Assembly: GCA_973895155.1 (NCBI GenBank) | Contig: OZ316893.1 | Location: forward strand, 7,998,001-8,062,000 | Direction: 5' to 3' | Source of the DNA: Marsupella aquatica | Taxonomy: Eukaryota; Marchantiophyta | Length of the DNA: 64,000 nucleotides | Notes under the pieces: generated by a model | Databases searched by the model: none | What the model was told of the DNA's origin: nothing | The model's input: only the letters and a program-made list of their open reading frames with translations | Translations under genes and position numbers: made by a program | Shown: piece by piece, positions 11,271-24,044 of the stretch | Layout of the letters: each line of letters begins with the position of its first letter | Numbering within the stretch: the stretch's first letter is position 1

Positions 11271-13406
11271 ACGCTCATAAGGGACCATAGTGCGAGAACG
11301 CAAAACCGCGTAGTTGCGGCCCTACTGCAGCGGAGTCTCATGGTCGACTGCGGGAGGCCACCCTGCGTGGTGGCATGGCTCCCAACTGTGCAGTATGGCC
11401 TTTACACGGGGGAAACTGCCTTACACGGGAGAAAAGGGTACGGGCCATAATGAGGGGGCTGATTGGGGCAAAAAAGTTTGGAGGGGGCTCATCAAGTAAA
11501 GTTTCTCCTTGAGGGGGTCTATTGAGCATATCCCTCATGCCACGGAAGCGAGAGGAGGAGCAGAGCAGAGAGGAAGACTCATCAGCGACTCTCATCAGTG
11601 CCTCTCATCCGCCGTGCAGCTTTGAATTTTCTTGTCCTCCCCATTACTTTAGGAGTCGGGAGGTGGATTCATGAGTACGCATCCGTAGGCTGAGGTCACT
11701 ATAAATTACGGGTACGGGAACTGGAGGCGTTGGTACTATTACACAGCTGTGAGGAGTTCGTAAAATGTACAGCAGCAATCTAGCGGTGTCTGTTTGTGTC
11801 CTTTACCGACCAATTCGGAGTTGGGTTCAAGCGATGTACAGCTTTTCCTCGCCTTTGTGGTAATTTACTCGACTTTGTGGTTCCTGCCAGAGGACGTGTC
11901 TTGTGGCGGGTTTCACTCTCGAGATGAGAAGAAAGAGCAGCTTCTCCATGAGGATTTTCGTGGGTCTCTTGCTTAATGAGCAGACTTGAGGTAGCGGTCT
12001 CTGCCTTTCAAAGTACTACTTTGATGCAGTGTGTCAGAGAATTCGATACGGTGGCTGGAATTTAGCACGATCGGCTTACTAAGTTGTGGGTGGTCTACGG
12101 AGTCGCTGTACTTGTGGGAGCCTTTGGACGATTCTCACAGAATCCGGGTTGTTGATTTATATAAAGGATCGAGCGGAGTGGCAGACTGGGAGCAGACTAG
12201 TGGATAACAAGGTCAGTGACTTGGTGCTGTGCCATATTCTAGTTACATGTCCAGACTAATAGCATGTATTCAATGATTCTAGGGCTACAAACACTTATCT
12301 GGATTGTGTTCTCTCTGCTGTCCGCTGCTGAAGTGGGTGAATTGCTTAGAAGAAACACGGCACTTGCCAGCGATTCTCAAGTGAGCTAGAACTAGTTCCT
12401 GGAGTCCGATCTCTGGTTCGTTAAGGTTCATTGAATTGGAAAGCTCTGTTAGTTTTCCAGGAGTTTAGGAAAAGGGAAGGCTGCTGTACTGAATCAGCAT
12501 TTGTGGATGGCATCGCCTTGCGTGTAAACATTGCAGTAGTAAAATGTCCATTTTTTTGCCAGTGAGCACTCGATGGAACTGGAACTGGAACTGAACTTGC
12601 AAGCATGATGTTCCGTCATCATAATATTTTGATTAATGTTGAAACTTAAGCTAGATGAGTATATCAAATATGCATAGTTTCCAGACTGATTCCTACTTTA
12701 GGCTTTCAAATCTATATTTTGTATAGGGTTAATGCGGATGAAGTTAACGGTATCGATCGGATTCATCGTTCCTCAAAACTCCCTTTCTTAACGTCCAGGT
12801 TCAAAGCCTCCGTATCTTCCCAAAAATGCGGTAAGAACATATCTGTTTCGTTTCTCGTTTCCAGTATGCGATTTGTGCAATCCGGAAAGGCAACACCTCG
12901 ATAGCGCCCGTGCCCCAAACCTCTCACCCCTCCAGTTGAAGCAATTTTTTACTTCTTTCTTCTTCTGAAGTCATAAACCCAGAAGTGAATTTCCCTAGCC
13001 ACGGTTTTTCTGGATTGTATCTTTCTCTGCTGCTGAAGCGTCTGGTGTTGGACGATGGGCAGATCCCTGCAGTAGATTTTCTTTGTTGCTCAAGTGCTTG
13101 GTGTTAGAAGTCAACAAAAGTTTGGATTGTGTGGTGCCTGCTACTGAAGTCTCTAGATTGTCTCCTCTGGTACTGAGGTGTCTGGTGTCCCTTCATAGAC
13201 AGATATCTGGATTGTGCTTTCTCGCTGTTGTTGTCGTCTGATGGACAGAGCTGAGTTGGGTTCTCCCTGGCGTTTACTGTGTTGGATATAGGAGGTAAAC
13301 GGATATCTTGATTGGGTTCTGTTGGCTGCTGAAACCTCTGCAACTCGCAACGTAGATCTCACCAAGTCTGTGGGTTGTATGCAGCAGATCGAGGAGGAGG
13401 AGCATT
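11271..13406. other. Intergenic region and leader of the AAA-ATPase gene
   Basis: No gene was recognised. 11455-11540 resembles one end of a small transposon (own entry). From about 12300 to 13340 a degenerate unit of the type CTGGATTGT-(T/C/G-rich)-GCTGCTGAAG-GTCTGGTGT recurs (near 12300, 13010, 13120, 13150 and 13205), probably in the 5' flank or leader of the downstream gene. Confidence 0.5.
11455..11540 (-). mobile_element. Fragment related to the 45.3-kb MULE-type MITE
   Basis: Read on the minus strand, this stretch (GAGGGATATGCTCAATAGAC, then CTTTACTTGATGAGCCCCCT) matches the terminal inverted repeat of the MITE at 45302-45480. Only one end is recognisable here, and a second partial copy of the CCCCCTC portion lies next to it. 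It starts within 200 bp of the right border proposed for the large MULE. Confidence 0.5.
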
Positions 13407-15664
13407 ATGGATACTCGAGGCTTGTTCGAGGTGTGGACGTGGATGGCATCGCTGGGATTTCTGGCGATGCTGCAGCAATTCATTCCACGGGAGTACACGG
13501 ACACCCTGAGGCGCAACGTCAAGTTGTGGTTCCAACGGCTGACGCCCTACATTTTTTGTGACATCCCGGAATTCGAGAACTCCGTGTCCAACTCGCTGTA
13601 CCAGGACGTGGAGGCGTACATCAGTTCCCTGAGAGTGGACGGAGCTCAGCGGCTGAGCCTCTGCAAAACTCGGAATTCCAAATCCATGACCTTCGCCCTT
13701 TGCAACGACCAGCGCACTTTTGACACGTTCGGGGAGGCCAAGCTCGAATGGGTGCACAAAGTGTATGACCGCAGCCGGCCCACTTGGAACAACGATTGGG
13801 AGTGTCAGAGCGACGAGAAGAGGGCATACACGCTACAGATAAAAAAGAAGGACAAAGAGGCGGTGCTGGATAAATACATAGCGCATATAGAAGCCAAGGC
13901 TTTGGAATTGAAGCTTGCGGCTCGTGACTTGCTGCTGTTCACGAACACCAAATCCCGGGACGGGTATTTCAACCGGCGGAGGTCAGGCCCTTGGCAATCT
14001 GTGGTCTTCAAGCACCCGGCCAATTTCGATACTCTTGCATTGGATGGGGACCTCAAGTTTCGCGTCATTGCCGATCTCGACAGCTTCTGTGCCAACGAGA
14101 ATTACTACAAACGGATTGGCAGGGCCTGGAAGAGGGGCTATCTCCTTCACGGCCCACCTGGCACAGGGTATGTGCCCCTTGTCCCGTTTACTTTTGTTGC
14201 AACTCAATTCGTCATTTAAAGTCGACTGTAATGAGAACTTATCAGAACAGGAGGCAAGTGACAAATAGTCCTAGAGGATTCAGGATTCTTTGGAATACAG
14301 TTGAAGAATAAGCAATGATGAACAAGAGAAGCGATTGTATAAATTTGGTTTTCCACCGATGGTTTACGGTCGCTTTGTATAGAGTGCCTTTCCAATTCAT
14401 CCACGTGCTTCTTCACTCTGATAGAACCAGATGAAATTGAAGTCTTGGGTTTATCCATTGACATCCTTGAAAATAGTTGAAAATAGTGAATAGTTACCAT
14501 TTCACAACGGATGCCAACAGATTACACGGATGCTGGAGCTTTATGAAAATTCGTTGTTCGTGCAGGAAATCGAGCATGATCGCAGCCATTGCTAACAAGA
14601 TGAGATACGATGTATACGACCTGGAGCTGACGGAGGTGTACTCCAACTCGGACCTGCGCAAGCTTCTCCTGAGCACGTCCAACAAGGCTATCATTGTCAT
14701 CGAGGACATTGACTGCTCGTTGGATCTGTCCGGACAGCGCAAAAAGAAAAAGGGAGCAGAAGCTGCAGCCACAACTGCTACGACCAGCGGAACAGCTGGA
14801 GCAGCAGGACCACCCGGAAAACTCAATGAGGAGAATGAGCAGACTAAGGTGACCCTTTCTGGGCTTCTCAATTTCGTGGACGGGCTTTGGTCATGCAGTG
14901 GACAGGAGCGGATCTTCATCTTCACCACGAACCACGTGGAAAAGTTGGACCCTGCTCTGCTGAGAGCTGGCCGCATGGACATGCACATCCACCTCAGCTA
15001 CTGCACTTTCTCGGCTTTCAAACAACTGGCCAAGAACTACCTTCAGATTAGTGAGCACGAGCTCTACCCAAAGCTGGAGGCTGCCTTCGAGGGCACTTAT
15101 ATGACCCCAGCTGCTATGAGCGAACTGTTTATATTGAATCACTCTGAGGATGTCGATTTGGTCTTAGAGAAAGTGGCAGTAGCTTTAGATGAATATAGGG
15201 TGGATCCTGCCACTATCAAAAAGCCAGAAGAAGATGAGGGGGACTCTACCACTACTCCTGCTGCTGCTGCGGATTCATCTGCTACTGATGGGAAGCCCAA
15301 ATCGGAGGACCAGAAAGATGCTAAGGATAGCCCACCGACTCCTGACGTTCCAGAGGATAAGCTGCACGTAGTAGAAACAACGGCACCACAACCACAAGTA
15401 GATTTAGCAGCAGCTGAGAAGGTTGAGCCGATGGAGCAACAGAAAATCGAAGGTAGTGAGACTGATTCGCTAAAGAAGGATCTTCTTCTGGCCGACGATC
15501 TACAGTCCACTGAACCTCAATCTGATAAGGACCTTGGCGAGCAAGCGAAAGAGATTCCAGAAGCAACAAAACCTGTTTTGGTTACAAGCAAAGAAGTTCT
15601 GCCACAAACGCAGAGTGTTGACAAGACCTCTGTAGTCAAGGAGACGGACTCAGTTGTAGTATGA
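13407..15664 (+). CDS. AAA-ATPase of the BCS1 / AATP1 type
   Basis: Two exons, 13407-14167 and 14566-15664, give 619 aa. ATG 13407 is the first after an in-frame TAG at 13353. The N-terminus has one hydrophobic segment (WTWMASLGFLAMLQQF) followed by the AAA-associated domain with the typical YQDVEAYISS and NDWECQSDEKRAYTL stretches. The AAA core has Walker A GPPGTGKS, Walker B IIVIEDIDCS and a FTTNHVEKLDPALLRAGRMD segment with sensor and Arg-finger region. The only intron (14168-14565) splits Walker A between GPPGTG and KS and preserves phase. The last ~110 residues form an acidic Pro/Glu/Ser/Thr-rich tail. Family members are membrane-anchored ATPases of mitochondria or ER linked to stress; the substrate cannot be told from sequence. 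Confidence 0.95.
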
Positions 15665-17719
15665 GGAATCGTCTGCGGATTAGAACAGGATCAAAAATTG
15701 AATTTTTAAAGAATTAAAGCACACCAACCTGCCAGACTGTAGACTAAAATAGGATTAAGGATTGTCATATTTGGAAATTAGAGCAGGCAGATGATTCGTG
15801 ATGAATATAGTATCCAAATTTTCAGTCCCAGAAAGGAGTTTAACACTTCACTCACCAGGAGGGTACAGGATGGGTAACATCCAGAATTTTGCTCCCAGGA
15901 GGAGAAAACTCGCCATGAAAGTCAAGTTTCATTACGAATCGGCTTCATTAGGGGATGTTGACATGACTTGATGCACATCAATAAATTGTAGTAAACTTGT
16001 ATGATATTTAGTGCCACGTCCCACTCTATTTGAAATGATACTTGCAGACTCCGAAAATCCATTATCTTCTGGTTGTCAAAGATGAATAGATGCTGAACAA
16101 AAGGTAGTGGACATGATGGCGATAAAAATGTGGATTGTTTGTGCGGACGAACAATTCCATCAACAAATTTAACTATTAGTTGGGAGCAGAAATGAGAACA
16201 GAGATGGTATGAATGGAAATTTAGGGGTCAGTTGGCTCGTTTCTTCGTTCGCAAGTTTCAGCTTCTAACCCTCTCTGCACAAAGAGGAGTCCGCCAATTG
16301 CGCAGCAAGACTTCATTTTGTCTACACTGTGGACTGTAAAGCCAAGCATTTTTTATAAAAACTGGTAAAGAGCATTGCAATGATTTGCGGATCGCGGAAG
16401 CAAATACGTTGAATTACAGTGAAGGTACTTCAGTGTCTTGTAATTCATAACCAATTCTCAACAGTCGGAGACTTCTTTGGTAGGATGGGTTGCAAAGCCA
16501 ATCCCATGACCATGGGTAGAGGCAACTACAATTGAATTCCTTAAAGTGATTCCTTTCTGCCTGACTCACCTTACAAAGCTTTGGTTGAAGGTGACCTACA
16601 GTCGAGAATGTTAAACAGAATGCTCCCGTGTGCCACACTTTGATGGTCCATTGGAAATTGGAGCCTATAACCTCTTTTTTTTTTTTAATTTTAATTTTTT
16701 TTAAATTGGAGCCTATAACTTTACCATTATGAATACTAATTTTTATTTTAGTTTTGCACCTGCAAGACAACTAGAGAATGAAGAGACATTAGAAAACACA
16801 AGCCCAAATAGCTCATATTAACACAATAAAAAGTAGTTCAATGGAATATATCACTCCACATTTTATGATGAAAAATTCAACCTAAATGGCCCAGAATTTA
16901 CTCTCACTTTAGTGTAGCTTATCACTCCTCTAGCATATTCCCAAAGCTTACAAATTTGAGTATATGAATATCAGGTTTAAACTCAAATTTTGGGAAATGT
17001 GGTCCAGGTTTTCGAAGACCACACTTGTGGGTCCATGGGGGCTCCAAATTCTGGGGATGGCACTATATTCCTGTTCCCAATAAACGAGATAAATTTGGAA
17101 TGGGATGGAGCATCAGAGTCCATAGAGAGAAGTTCATCACGCTGACATACTAAAAAAGAACAATGATGTCCAAATCGATGTGTTTCTGTAGTGGCATCCC
17201 CAAACCCTAATTATTTCACTTTAAGATATACCTTCAAGGACAGAATATTAAAATCTAAGCCCTTATGACCCCTTGTGTTTGTCAAAACTCTCAGAGAGCC
17301 TTTGGCACTGGGATGGACCTCAATGAAACTGACATATTGCACAAATGAGCGAAACATGAGAACAAAACTAGAGTTTGGCCCAAAGTATTAATAATTTATA
17401 TTTATCGGGCCAACTTAAATGCCACTACAGTTTAGTCCCCCCTTCACTTCTCATTTTCCTAATTGCCGGTAGCCCATAGGGTGCAATGAGTATTTCTCGT
17501 AGAATAAGCGGCGATTCTGGTCCCCATTGATAGCCGAGAAGAACAGCGTTTGTTTAATATCCAACTTACAATTCAAGACAGCCCCTTCTGGTCAAGAGTG
17601 GGCTCGCAGACCAGCTGAACGGCAGGCTCAGAAAACTAAACCCATAAGTGAAGAGCTCAGGTTCGTTTGCAAGGGTTCTGGGAGGGAATTCAAATACCAT
17701 CCGACTTTCTCACTATGGC
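15665..17719. other. Intergenic region
   Basis: No gene, RNA or transposon was recognised. There is a T-rich tract with a short duplication of TTGGAGCCTATAAC around 16658-16718. Plus-strand ORFs after 17500 run into the U2 snRNA gene and are not coding. Confidence 0.5.
17641..17697 (+). promoter_or_regulatory. Possible snRNA promoter elements (USE-like and TATA-like) of U2
   Basis: About 80 bp before the U2 start is CCCATAAGTG, a partial match to the plant upstream sequence element (RTCCCACATCG). At about -30 is AATTCAAATACC, a loose TATA-like sequence. The positions fit plant snRNA genes, but both matches are weak. Confidence 0.25.
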
Positions 17720-17914
17720 ATACCTTTCTCGGCCTTTTGGCTAAGATCAAGTGTAGTATCTGTTCTTATCAGTTTAATATCTGATACGAGGGTCATCGAC
17801 CCTCACGATATTAATCTATTTTCTTTTGGGTGTGAGCCCAACGAAGTAGCTTGCTGCTTCGGGCTCGCCTGTGTCGCCTTGGTATTGCACTACCTCCATG
17901 GCTGGCGCAACCCT
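17720..17914 (+). ncRNA. U2 spliceosomal snRNA
   Basis: The start ATACCTTTCTCGGCC is the conserved U2 5' end. It is followed by GGCTAAGATCAAGTGTAGTA, which contains the branch-point recognition sequence GTAGTA, and TCAGTTTAATATCTGATA. Then come the stem CGAGGGTCATCGACCCTCAC, the Sm-like TCTATTTTCTTTTGG, and the 3' stem-loops with GGTATTGCACTACC. Length near 195 nt fits plant U2. U2 pairs with the intron branch site in the spliceosome. The 5' end is certain to a base; the 3' end is placed by expected length and could be off by several bases. Confidence 0.95.
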
Positions 17915-18039
17915 TCCCCTCACAGGGAAACCAAACAATCAAAACAGGAAGAAACCAAAATACAATTGCAAAACAATCCAGACAGGAAGAAATGAACCCA
18001 AGCACCCCAAACAGGAAGAATTCTGAGAATTCGTTCACC

Positions 18040-19200
18040 AATAGACAATGCAATTGTCAAAATATCATACGCTTACAATGCCGTCGGGTAGATTGGGATT
18101 GCAGGCCTTCCAATTTCGCAACTTGAGAGAGGATTGTGTGTCGAATGAAGGGACGATCCAAAGAGAAAGAAGCCTTCTTCTCGGTGACAATCCATTAATC
18201 GACATTGAACATGTAAAGAATATATCATAAGCTTACAATGACGTCAGGTAGATTGGGATTGCAGGCCTTCCAATTTCGCAACTTGAGAGAAGATTGAGTG
18301 TCTAGTGAAGGGACGATCCGACGAGGAAGATGAATTCCTCTCGGTGACAATCCATTAATCGACATTGAATATGTGAACAATTTATCATACGCTTACAATG
18401 ACGTCTGGTAGATTAGGATTGCAGGCTTTCTAATAAGATTGAGCGTCTTGTGGAGGAACGATCAATTCCCACATCTAGACCCGCATCGAGATTAATTTCG
18501 CAGAATGTTATCCGCTTACAATTACGTGGGTGTAGAGGCTTAAGCGTTCCGCAATTTGATAGATAAGATTGAGGATCTCGTGAAGGAGCGATGTATTCCC
18601 AAATCCACTTTCATTACGCAGAATGATAGCCGCTTACAATGACGTCGGTGTAGATTGGGATTACAGGCTTTACCATTCCGCAATTTGAGAGACGAGATTG
18701 AGCGTCTGGTGAATCAATTTCCAAATTTACACATATCGCGCAGAATGTTAGCCGCTTACAACGACGTTGGTTTAGATTGGGACTACAGGCGAAACAATTC
18801 TGCAATTGGAGAGAAAAGATTTGAGCGGCTTAAGGAAAGATCGATCGATGATTGGCTCACAACCGTGCTTCGGGGCGTCTCGAAGGAATTACATCAGTCC
18901 ATCTGTAGACAACGAATATTTGTCACTCACAAAGTGTACATGACTTCCATCTAGAAAGTTTTGGAACGTCATAATCTGTGGTTGGGGAGGCCCGATTGAG
19001 CGTCTTCTGCATGACCGATCGATGAAAGGCTCACAAACGTCTTCAAAACATCTCGAAAATTGTGCTTCGTGGTTCTTCATCCCTAGAAACTTCGTCACTC
19101 ACAGAGACAAGCAAGCGTAATTAACCAACAAGTAGAAAACTTTGAAAAGTCACGTCACCCTTCCGCTACTTGAAAGATAAAATTGAGCGTCTTGCGCGGA
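18040..19200 (+). repeat. Degenerate tandem repeats downstream of U2
   Basis: The anchor GCTTACAAtGACGTc recurs near 18070, 18230, 18390, 18513, 18631 and 18753. Spacing is 160 bp for the first three units and about 120 bp for the rest. Each unit continues with TAGATTGGGATTGCAGGC, then CGCAA-TTGAGAGA-AAGATTGAGCGTCT and a GAACGATC-like end. Tails resembling the unit (GATTGAGCGTCTT, GGCTCACAAACGTC) continue to about 19195. In one frame of the last unit the anchor reads AAYNDVGLDWDYR, but other units have stops there, so no protein is claimed. Confidence 0.8.
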
Positions 19201-19697
19201 TAGCAGAATTGGTCCCCCCAATGTTCCGAAGTTTTTAGACATCTGGAATGGAGTGGACCAAAAGGGGAACCATGGAACATCACGAGGATTGATGTCAATT
19301 GAGGGGAAGTTCAAGCGTGAGCTTGTATTTAATACAATTTAAATGATCATCAGAGACAAACTGCACATTATGCATAGATGATCTGATTCTGAGGAGTGGG
19401 GTTATCGAAGGCTTCAGGCCCCACAAAATTAAGAACTATCCTATTCAGTAAGATGTAGAACGATACAAGCTCAATCAATTAGTCATAATCTCCACTTTCC
19501 GGAATCCGAAACTCTTCGTCCCAACTAATTACAAAACAGGGAAAAGATTGGCGGATTCTATCAGGTACTGTATGAAATATGGTGCTCCATACTTAATATA
19601 GCACTTTCAAGATTCTGTAGTTTGGGTATTTTATCATGCATCTAAATTGGGACAATACGATACATATGTAACACCAGAGTCGTCAGGATGAAGACAG
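19201..19697. other. Intergenic region
   Basis: No gene or repeat was recognised. It lies downstream of the NPF transporter gene and may hold its 3' UTR. Confidence 0.4.
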
Positions 19698-22600
19698 TCA
19701 ACATTCTCCTTGCTCAGGTCCGACAGACTGGCCGGAACGTTGCAACTTCTTGTATGTGTAGGCATGAGCAAAGGCTATAAAGATCAGCAGGTCAACACTC
19801 ACAATCGATGCAAGCAAATAGTAATATTTCGCCAAGCCCCCTTTGTTGAAATCATCTGCCAACCAGCCACCCGAGCTGGCGCTAATGCTGTTCACACCAT
19901 TCACCAGAGCAGTGGACACAAAATAGCTGCACAACGCCACACCAGGAGGTCACACAATGACATTGCAGTGCGGACCATTATTAACTGAGCCTAGACGTGT
20001 ACCATGCTTATTCTGAGGAACTCTAACAGTGATTCCGGGAGATCATCTCAGCTGACAGCTTAAGACTGCTCCCTACCATAGTCAATGCATCAAGTTGCTC
20101 AAAGACATCAGAACTTGAGGACAATGGTCTAATTTAGTAGGTAAAAGTTATCTTGGGAGCGAAGTCTTGGGACTGGAGATACTGGAAAGTTGACATGGCC
20201 ATGTTTGATGGACATTGTATTTGTGACACTCATTCATGGATGGATGCTCCGATTTTATTGTAAAGCGGGTAAAAATCCCAATAGGTACCATAAGTAATAC
20301 AACACGAGAAGCTCAATCTCTGTGCTTACCCAACCGCGATGGTGGTAAATGTTAGCGAGACGGCCAAACTCCGCATGTTGTCTGGAGTCTCCCGGTAGAA
20401 GAAGTGTAGCAGAGCCACACCCAAAAGAATTTCCACAAAACCCAAAAGAACAAACTGCAGCACGGATCAAAATTTTCAAGCAGCCCTGTTAACCTCCGAT
20501 CTCATCATCGTCATCATCATCATCAACATCACTAGAACTCCCCTTCAGTAATCCTACAGTAGCTCTAATCCTAAGAATCTCAAGATTCAGACTTCCTCAT
20601 AGATTAGTGCAGCACTGGTCTGAGCTTCATACCTGAGGAATCAACCACAAAACTGACATTGGAACCTTAACTGCGGCTTCATGTAGAGGGACGTTATACT
20701 CCTCGATAATTCGGACCCTCCTGTTCTCCACTTGTGCACCAATAACCATTGCGAAGATGGCCAGAAAGAGAGCAAGCCCAATCTTTCGCAAAGGTGAGAG
20801 CCCTTCCGGATGACCTGTGGAACACGAAAACATCGTGCAGTCTGAGCTACTCTCCTTCACGTTTTTTGTGCTGTGGAGCTAGAATGTACTTATTGTAACG
20901 GTCAATCGACAAATTAGTTAGTGTGATCGCGGAAACTCAAAATAGCCCATAACCTGTAATCTTGCGTAGAGGCTGGAGGAGAAATTTGTCGTAGATAAAA
21001 ACAAACGCCAGGCCTCCTAGCATGAGAGAGACTACAGCATTGCCGGGGGCGAGGGTGATGGAACCAAAGGTCCGGTCCAAGGTGGCTGCTTGTTGAACTC
21101 CCACCCCCATCACCTGTGCATAGAGAGTGAAGACTAGGATAATACATATCCAGAATGGAATGATCTGAATCACGGATTTTACGTCTTCCACTTGTGTTAC
21201 TGTGCACAATTCCCATGTGCTCGGCTGAATGGTCGCTTCTGTGACTATTGCAGCCTTGTCCAAGCATCTGCAAGCAGAACAGAGATTGCCAACAACCGTC
21301 CACCATTTAGGATTCATTCAGTTCATCTGTGATTTGGGGCTACTTCACCAACCTGAAAAGAGACCTGAACAGACTGAGGTGCGGTCCATCCATAGATGAT
21401 GAAGCTCGAGGGTTTCCATGACATTTAGGCTTGCTAACTTAGCTGAATTAACAGGAGGAGACTTTGGATGACCGAAATTTCATGGATAGACATTGAGGGT
21501 CCTGTAAACTACCGCTGAATTGAACCCCGAGAAGAGAAGTAAGACCTCTTTTTCTCTTTATTCCTTTCTTCCTCGTTTACTTCCTTTCAGCTACAGATTT
21601 TGAGCACCTTGGACACCCTTGAACCCTTCCGGATTTCTCAATGTCAAATTCAGTAGTCAGGATTCACAAAGTCGCCTCCTTACATGGCTGTCGTTCCACG
21701 AAGACATACAGAATTTCACGGGCGTAGCTCGCAGATGGTGCAACCTACCTCAACTTTGGAGTGTGGACTACTTTGCGGATACCTTCGCGGTCGGCCTTCT
21801 CGTCATCAATTTCGTACAATTCGTTTGAATTTGCAGGCAGCTTCTTCTTGAAATTCTTAATTGCAGCAACGAGCACTTGAGCAGCTTCCTTCAGCGCACT
21901 ACCAGTCGGGTTCCTATGTCTGTTTACGAGAGTCATCCGAAACCAATTACCTGGTGGGGTCAATCCGACAATTTCAAAACATGAAAGCCAGCAAAGCTGT
22001 ACTTCCAGTCTAGACCACATCGTAAAGAAAGTAGAACCACCACAAAGTCGTCTCTGTAAATTTCCTAACCACTGGTGTAAATTTCCTAACCAGTACCCCA
22101 GCATCAAGTTGTTCACGAGTTACAAGGTTGAGTTAATTTGAGAATTTCTTCGAATGAGAATGTCTTTTAAATGAGCTGCATCTGTACATAATCCTGAATT
22201 GCGTCGCTGAGAGATGAAATTGTCTGGAGACTGAGATCCTTGAGAAGAGAATTCGTCCAGTCGGGCTAAGCTAACAGTTTTTAAAGAATAAGCTGCAGCT
22301 ACATATACTGACCTGATATTCAGTACAGTAGGACCACAAAGACGTGATGGTGAACTTCCTTACAGAAGTAAGCTGTGTTGATGAGAGAATTTACCTGAAA
22401 TATGGGGTACCAAGGAAGAAAATGGAGATTCCACAGAAGTAAATAACAGCAATGGTGCCATAACCCCAAAGAAGAGAAACACTGGATTGGATGTAGAACA
22501 GCGCGGTGACACAGAAGATGCTGTACAAGTTGAGGAAAACGTAGTATCTAGTGAAGAAATTGGCTCCCTGCTGCTTCTCCTGGGGGTCAGAGTCGTCAAA

Positions 22601-24044
22601 CTGGTCCCGCCCCATGGAAAGCATGCACGGCTTCAATCCTGCTGACCCCACCGAGAGGAGGACGAGGGATGCATAGAACCAGCTCAACACCCACGGGCTC
22701 GCCTTTGGGCACACCGGATTCTCTTTGGTTGTTGTGCAGCTAGGAGGTTGTAGGGACGGGAGTGATGTCGAAAGAGTTAGAAGCACCAAGCCCTGTAGCA
22801 ATGCAAAGATTCCAAAATGGGGTCATCAACCCGAACAGAATCGTCTAAAGAGTTTCGCTTTAGAGTCGTCTATTAACTTCGTGAGCTTTCGTCTATGCTT
22901 GTCAGGTGACCGGATTGATCTCTAGGAATTGCAGTGGTCAGAGAAGAGGGGAACTTCTTTGCCTCTAACTCATCAAGGATCTATTGATTAGCTGAGGTTC
23001 TTCGGTTCAACGATGCAACGAGTTATCCGCATCGCCCCATTGCAGGTGTAATAAGGGGCCCTAGCATTGCTAGTGCCTAAATGACCTTCAGAGACTGATA
23101 TTGCCTAGGTAAGGATGCCTCCAAAGCTGTACATTCAACTGCAGTACATCTCAATTCCACTTCCAGCAGAAAAGTTGTCCACTATGTACGGTTGTATCTT
23201 CCAGCTAAATCTTTCTCCACAACTAATCAAAGTTTGCGCAAATCAAACAGAATTCCAGGTCTGGTTCCTTTGTCAGCTATGCGCCACACCAATGAATTGG
23301 TCATAATTAGGCACTTGATCACCGCACAGTCCATTGCTAAGGAACTTATGCTACCACGTCCATTTCGTTGAGAAAGGGACCGTGCAAACAGTTTTCCAAA
23401 AGTATCCTCAAGAAATTGCCTTGAACTCTAGACCGAGACGGTGGAGTACCGTAATGTGAAGTTCGGAACGTTTAAAGAGTTGCAGTCTTATTCATGTGGC
23501 AAGCTCACACTTGAAAAAACGTAGAGTACTACTGCACGAGCGGACTTACCGAGAGAGTCAATGTGGAGGCGACGGCGATAATCCAGAAGCGGCGAAAGTA
23601 TGAATCAGCTAGAAAGCCCCAGATGATAGGAAGAAGATAGGTGAATCCCATAAAATTTGTCACCGTGTTAGCCGACTCCGCCAAGCTCATATGCAATGTC
23701 CCAAATGCGTACGGCGCCAAGTTGCCAGCAATACCGAGAATTGAGACCGTATCGGCGAAGATCAAGACTGCAAAAGTGGAATCTATCAGAAATTTTTGCA
23801 ATGCTAAGGGGCAGACACATCATAGTTTCATAGAACTCCGAACTGCTCCTTGCTGTCCAAAAATGAAGGTAAGACGAGACACAGCTTGACATGAATTGAC
23901 GAAGTATTTACCATAAATGAAAGGAGCTGCCTTCCACACTCCTGTTCGTGTCCGGTCAACAGGCTCGCCTGCCAGATTAACCGACCCATCTCCTACATAG
24001 TGCGTAATCAGGGCTTGCTTCCTTCCGTTGGTATCTACTGCATC
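19698..24044 (-). CDS. NPF (NRT1/PTR, POT superfamily) transporter, first exon not found
   Basis: Eight phase-consistent exons: 24044-23912, 23767-23550, 22792-22395, 21919-21749, 21267-20954, 20814-20633, 20454-20330 and 19926-19698; about 589 aa without the start exon. Typical NPF segments in order: GDGSVNLAGEPVDRTRTGVW, then FMGFTYLLPIIWGFLADSYF, GSAGLKPCMLSMGRDQFDD, the DKAA...WELCTVTQVEDVKS hallmark, IYDKFLLQPL, FTG-like HPEGLSPLRKIGLAL, and TPDNMRSLAVSLTFTTIAVG. About twelve membrane spans are expected, at the plasma membrane or tonoplast. Family substrates include nitrate, peptides, hormones and glucosinolates; this one's is unknown. The TM1 ExxER motif linked to proton coupling is absent (IFADTVSILG instead), as in some other NPFs. 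The first coding exon should end in phase 0 upstream of 24044; I could not identify it. Confidence 0.92.

Noticed and set aside
18655-18954. 99-codon ORF containing AAYNDVGLDWDYR
   Set aside because: It spans two units of a degenerate tandem repeat; the equivalent frame in other units has stops.
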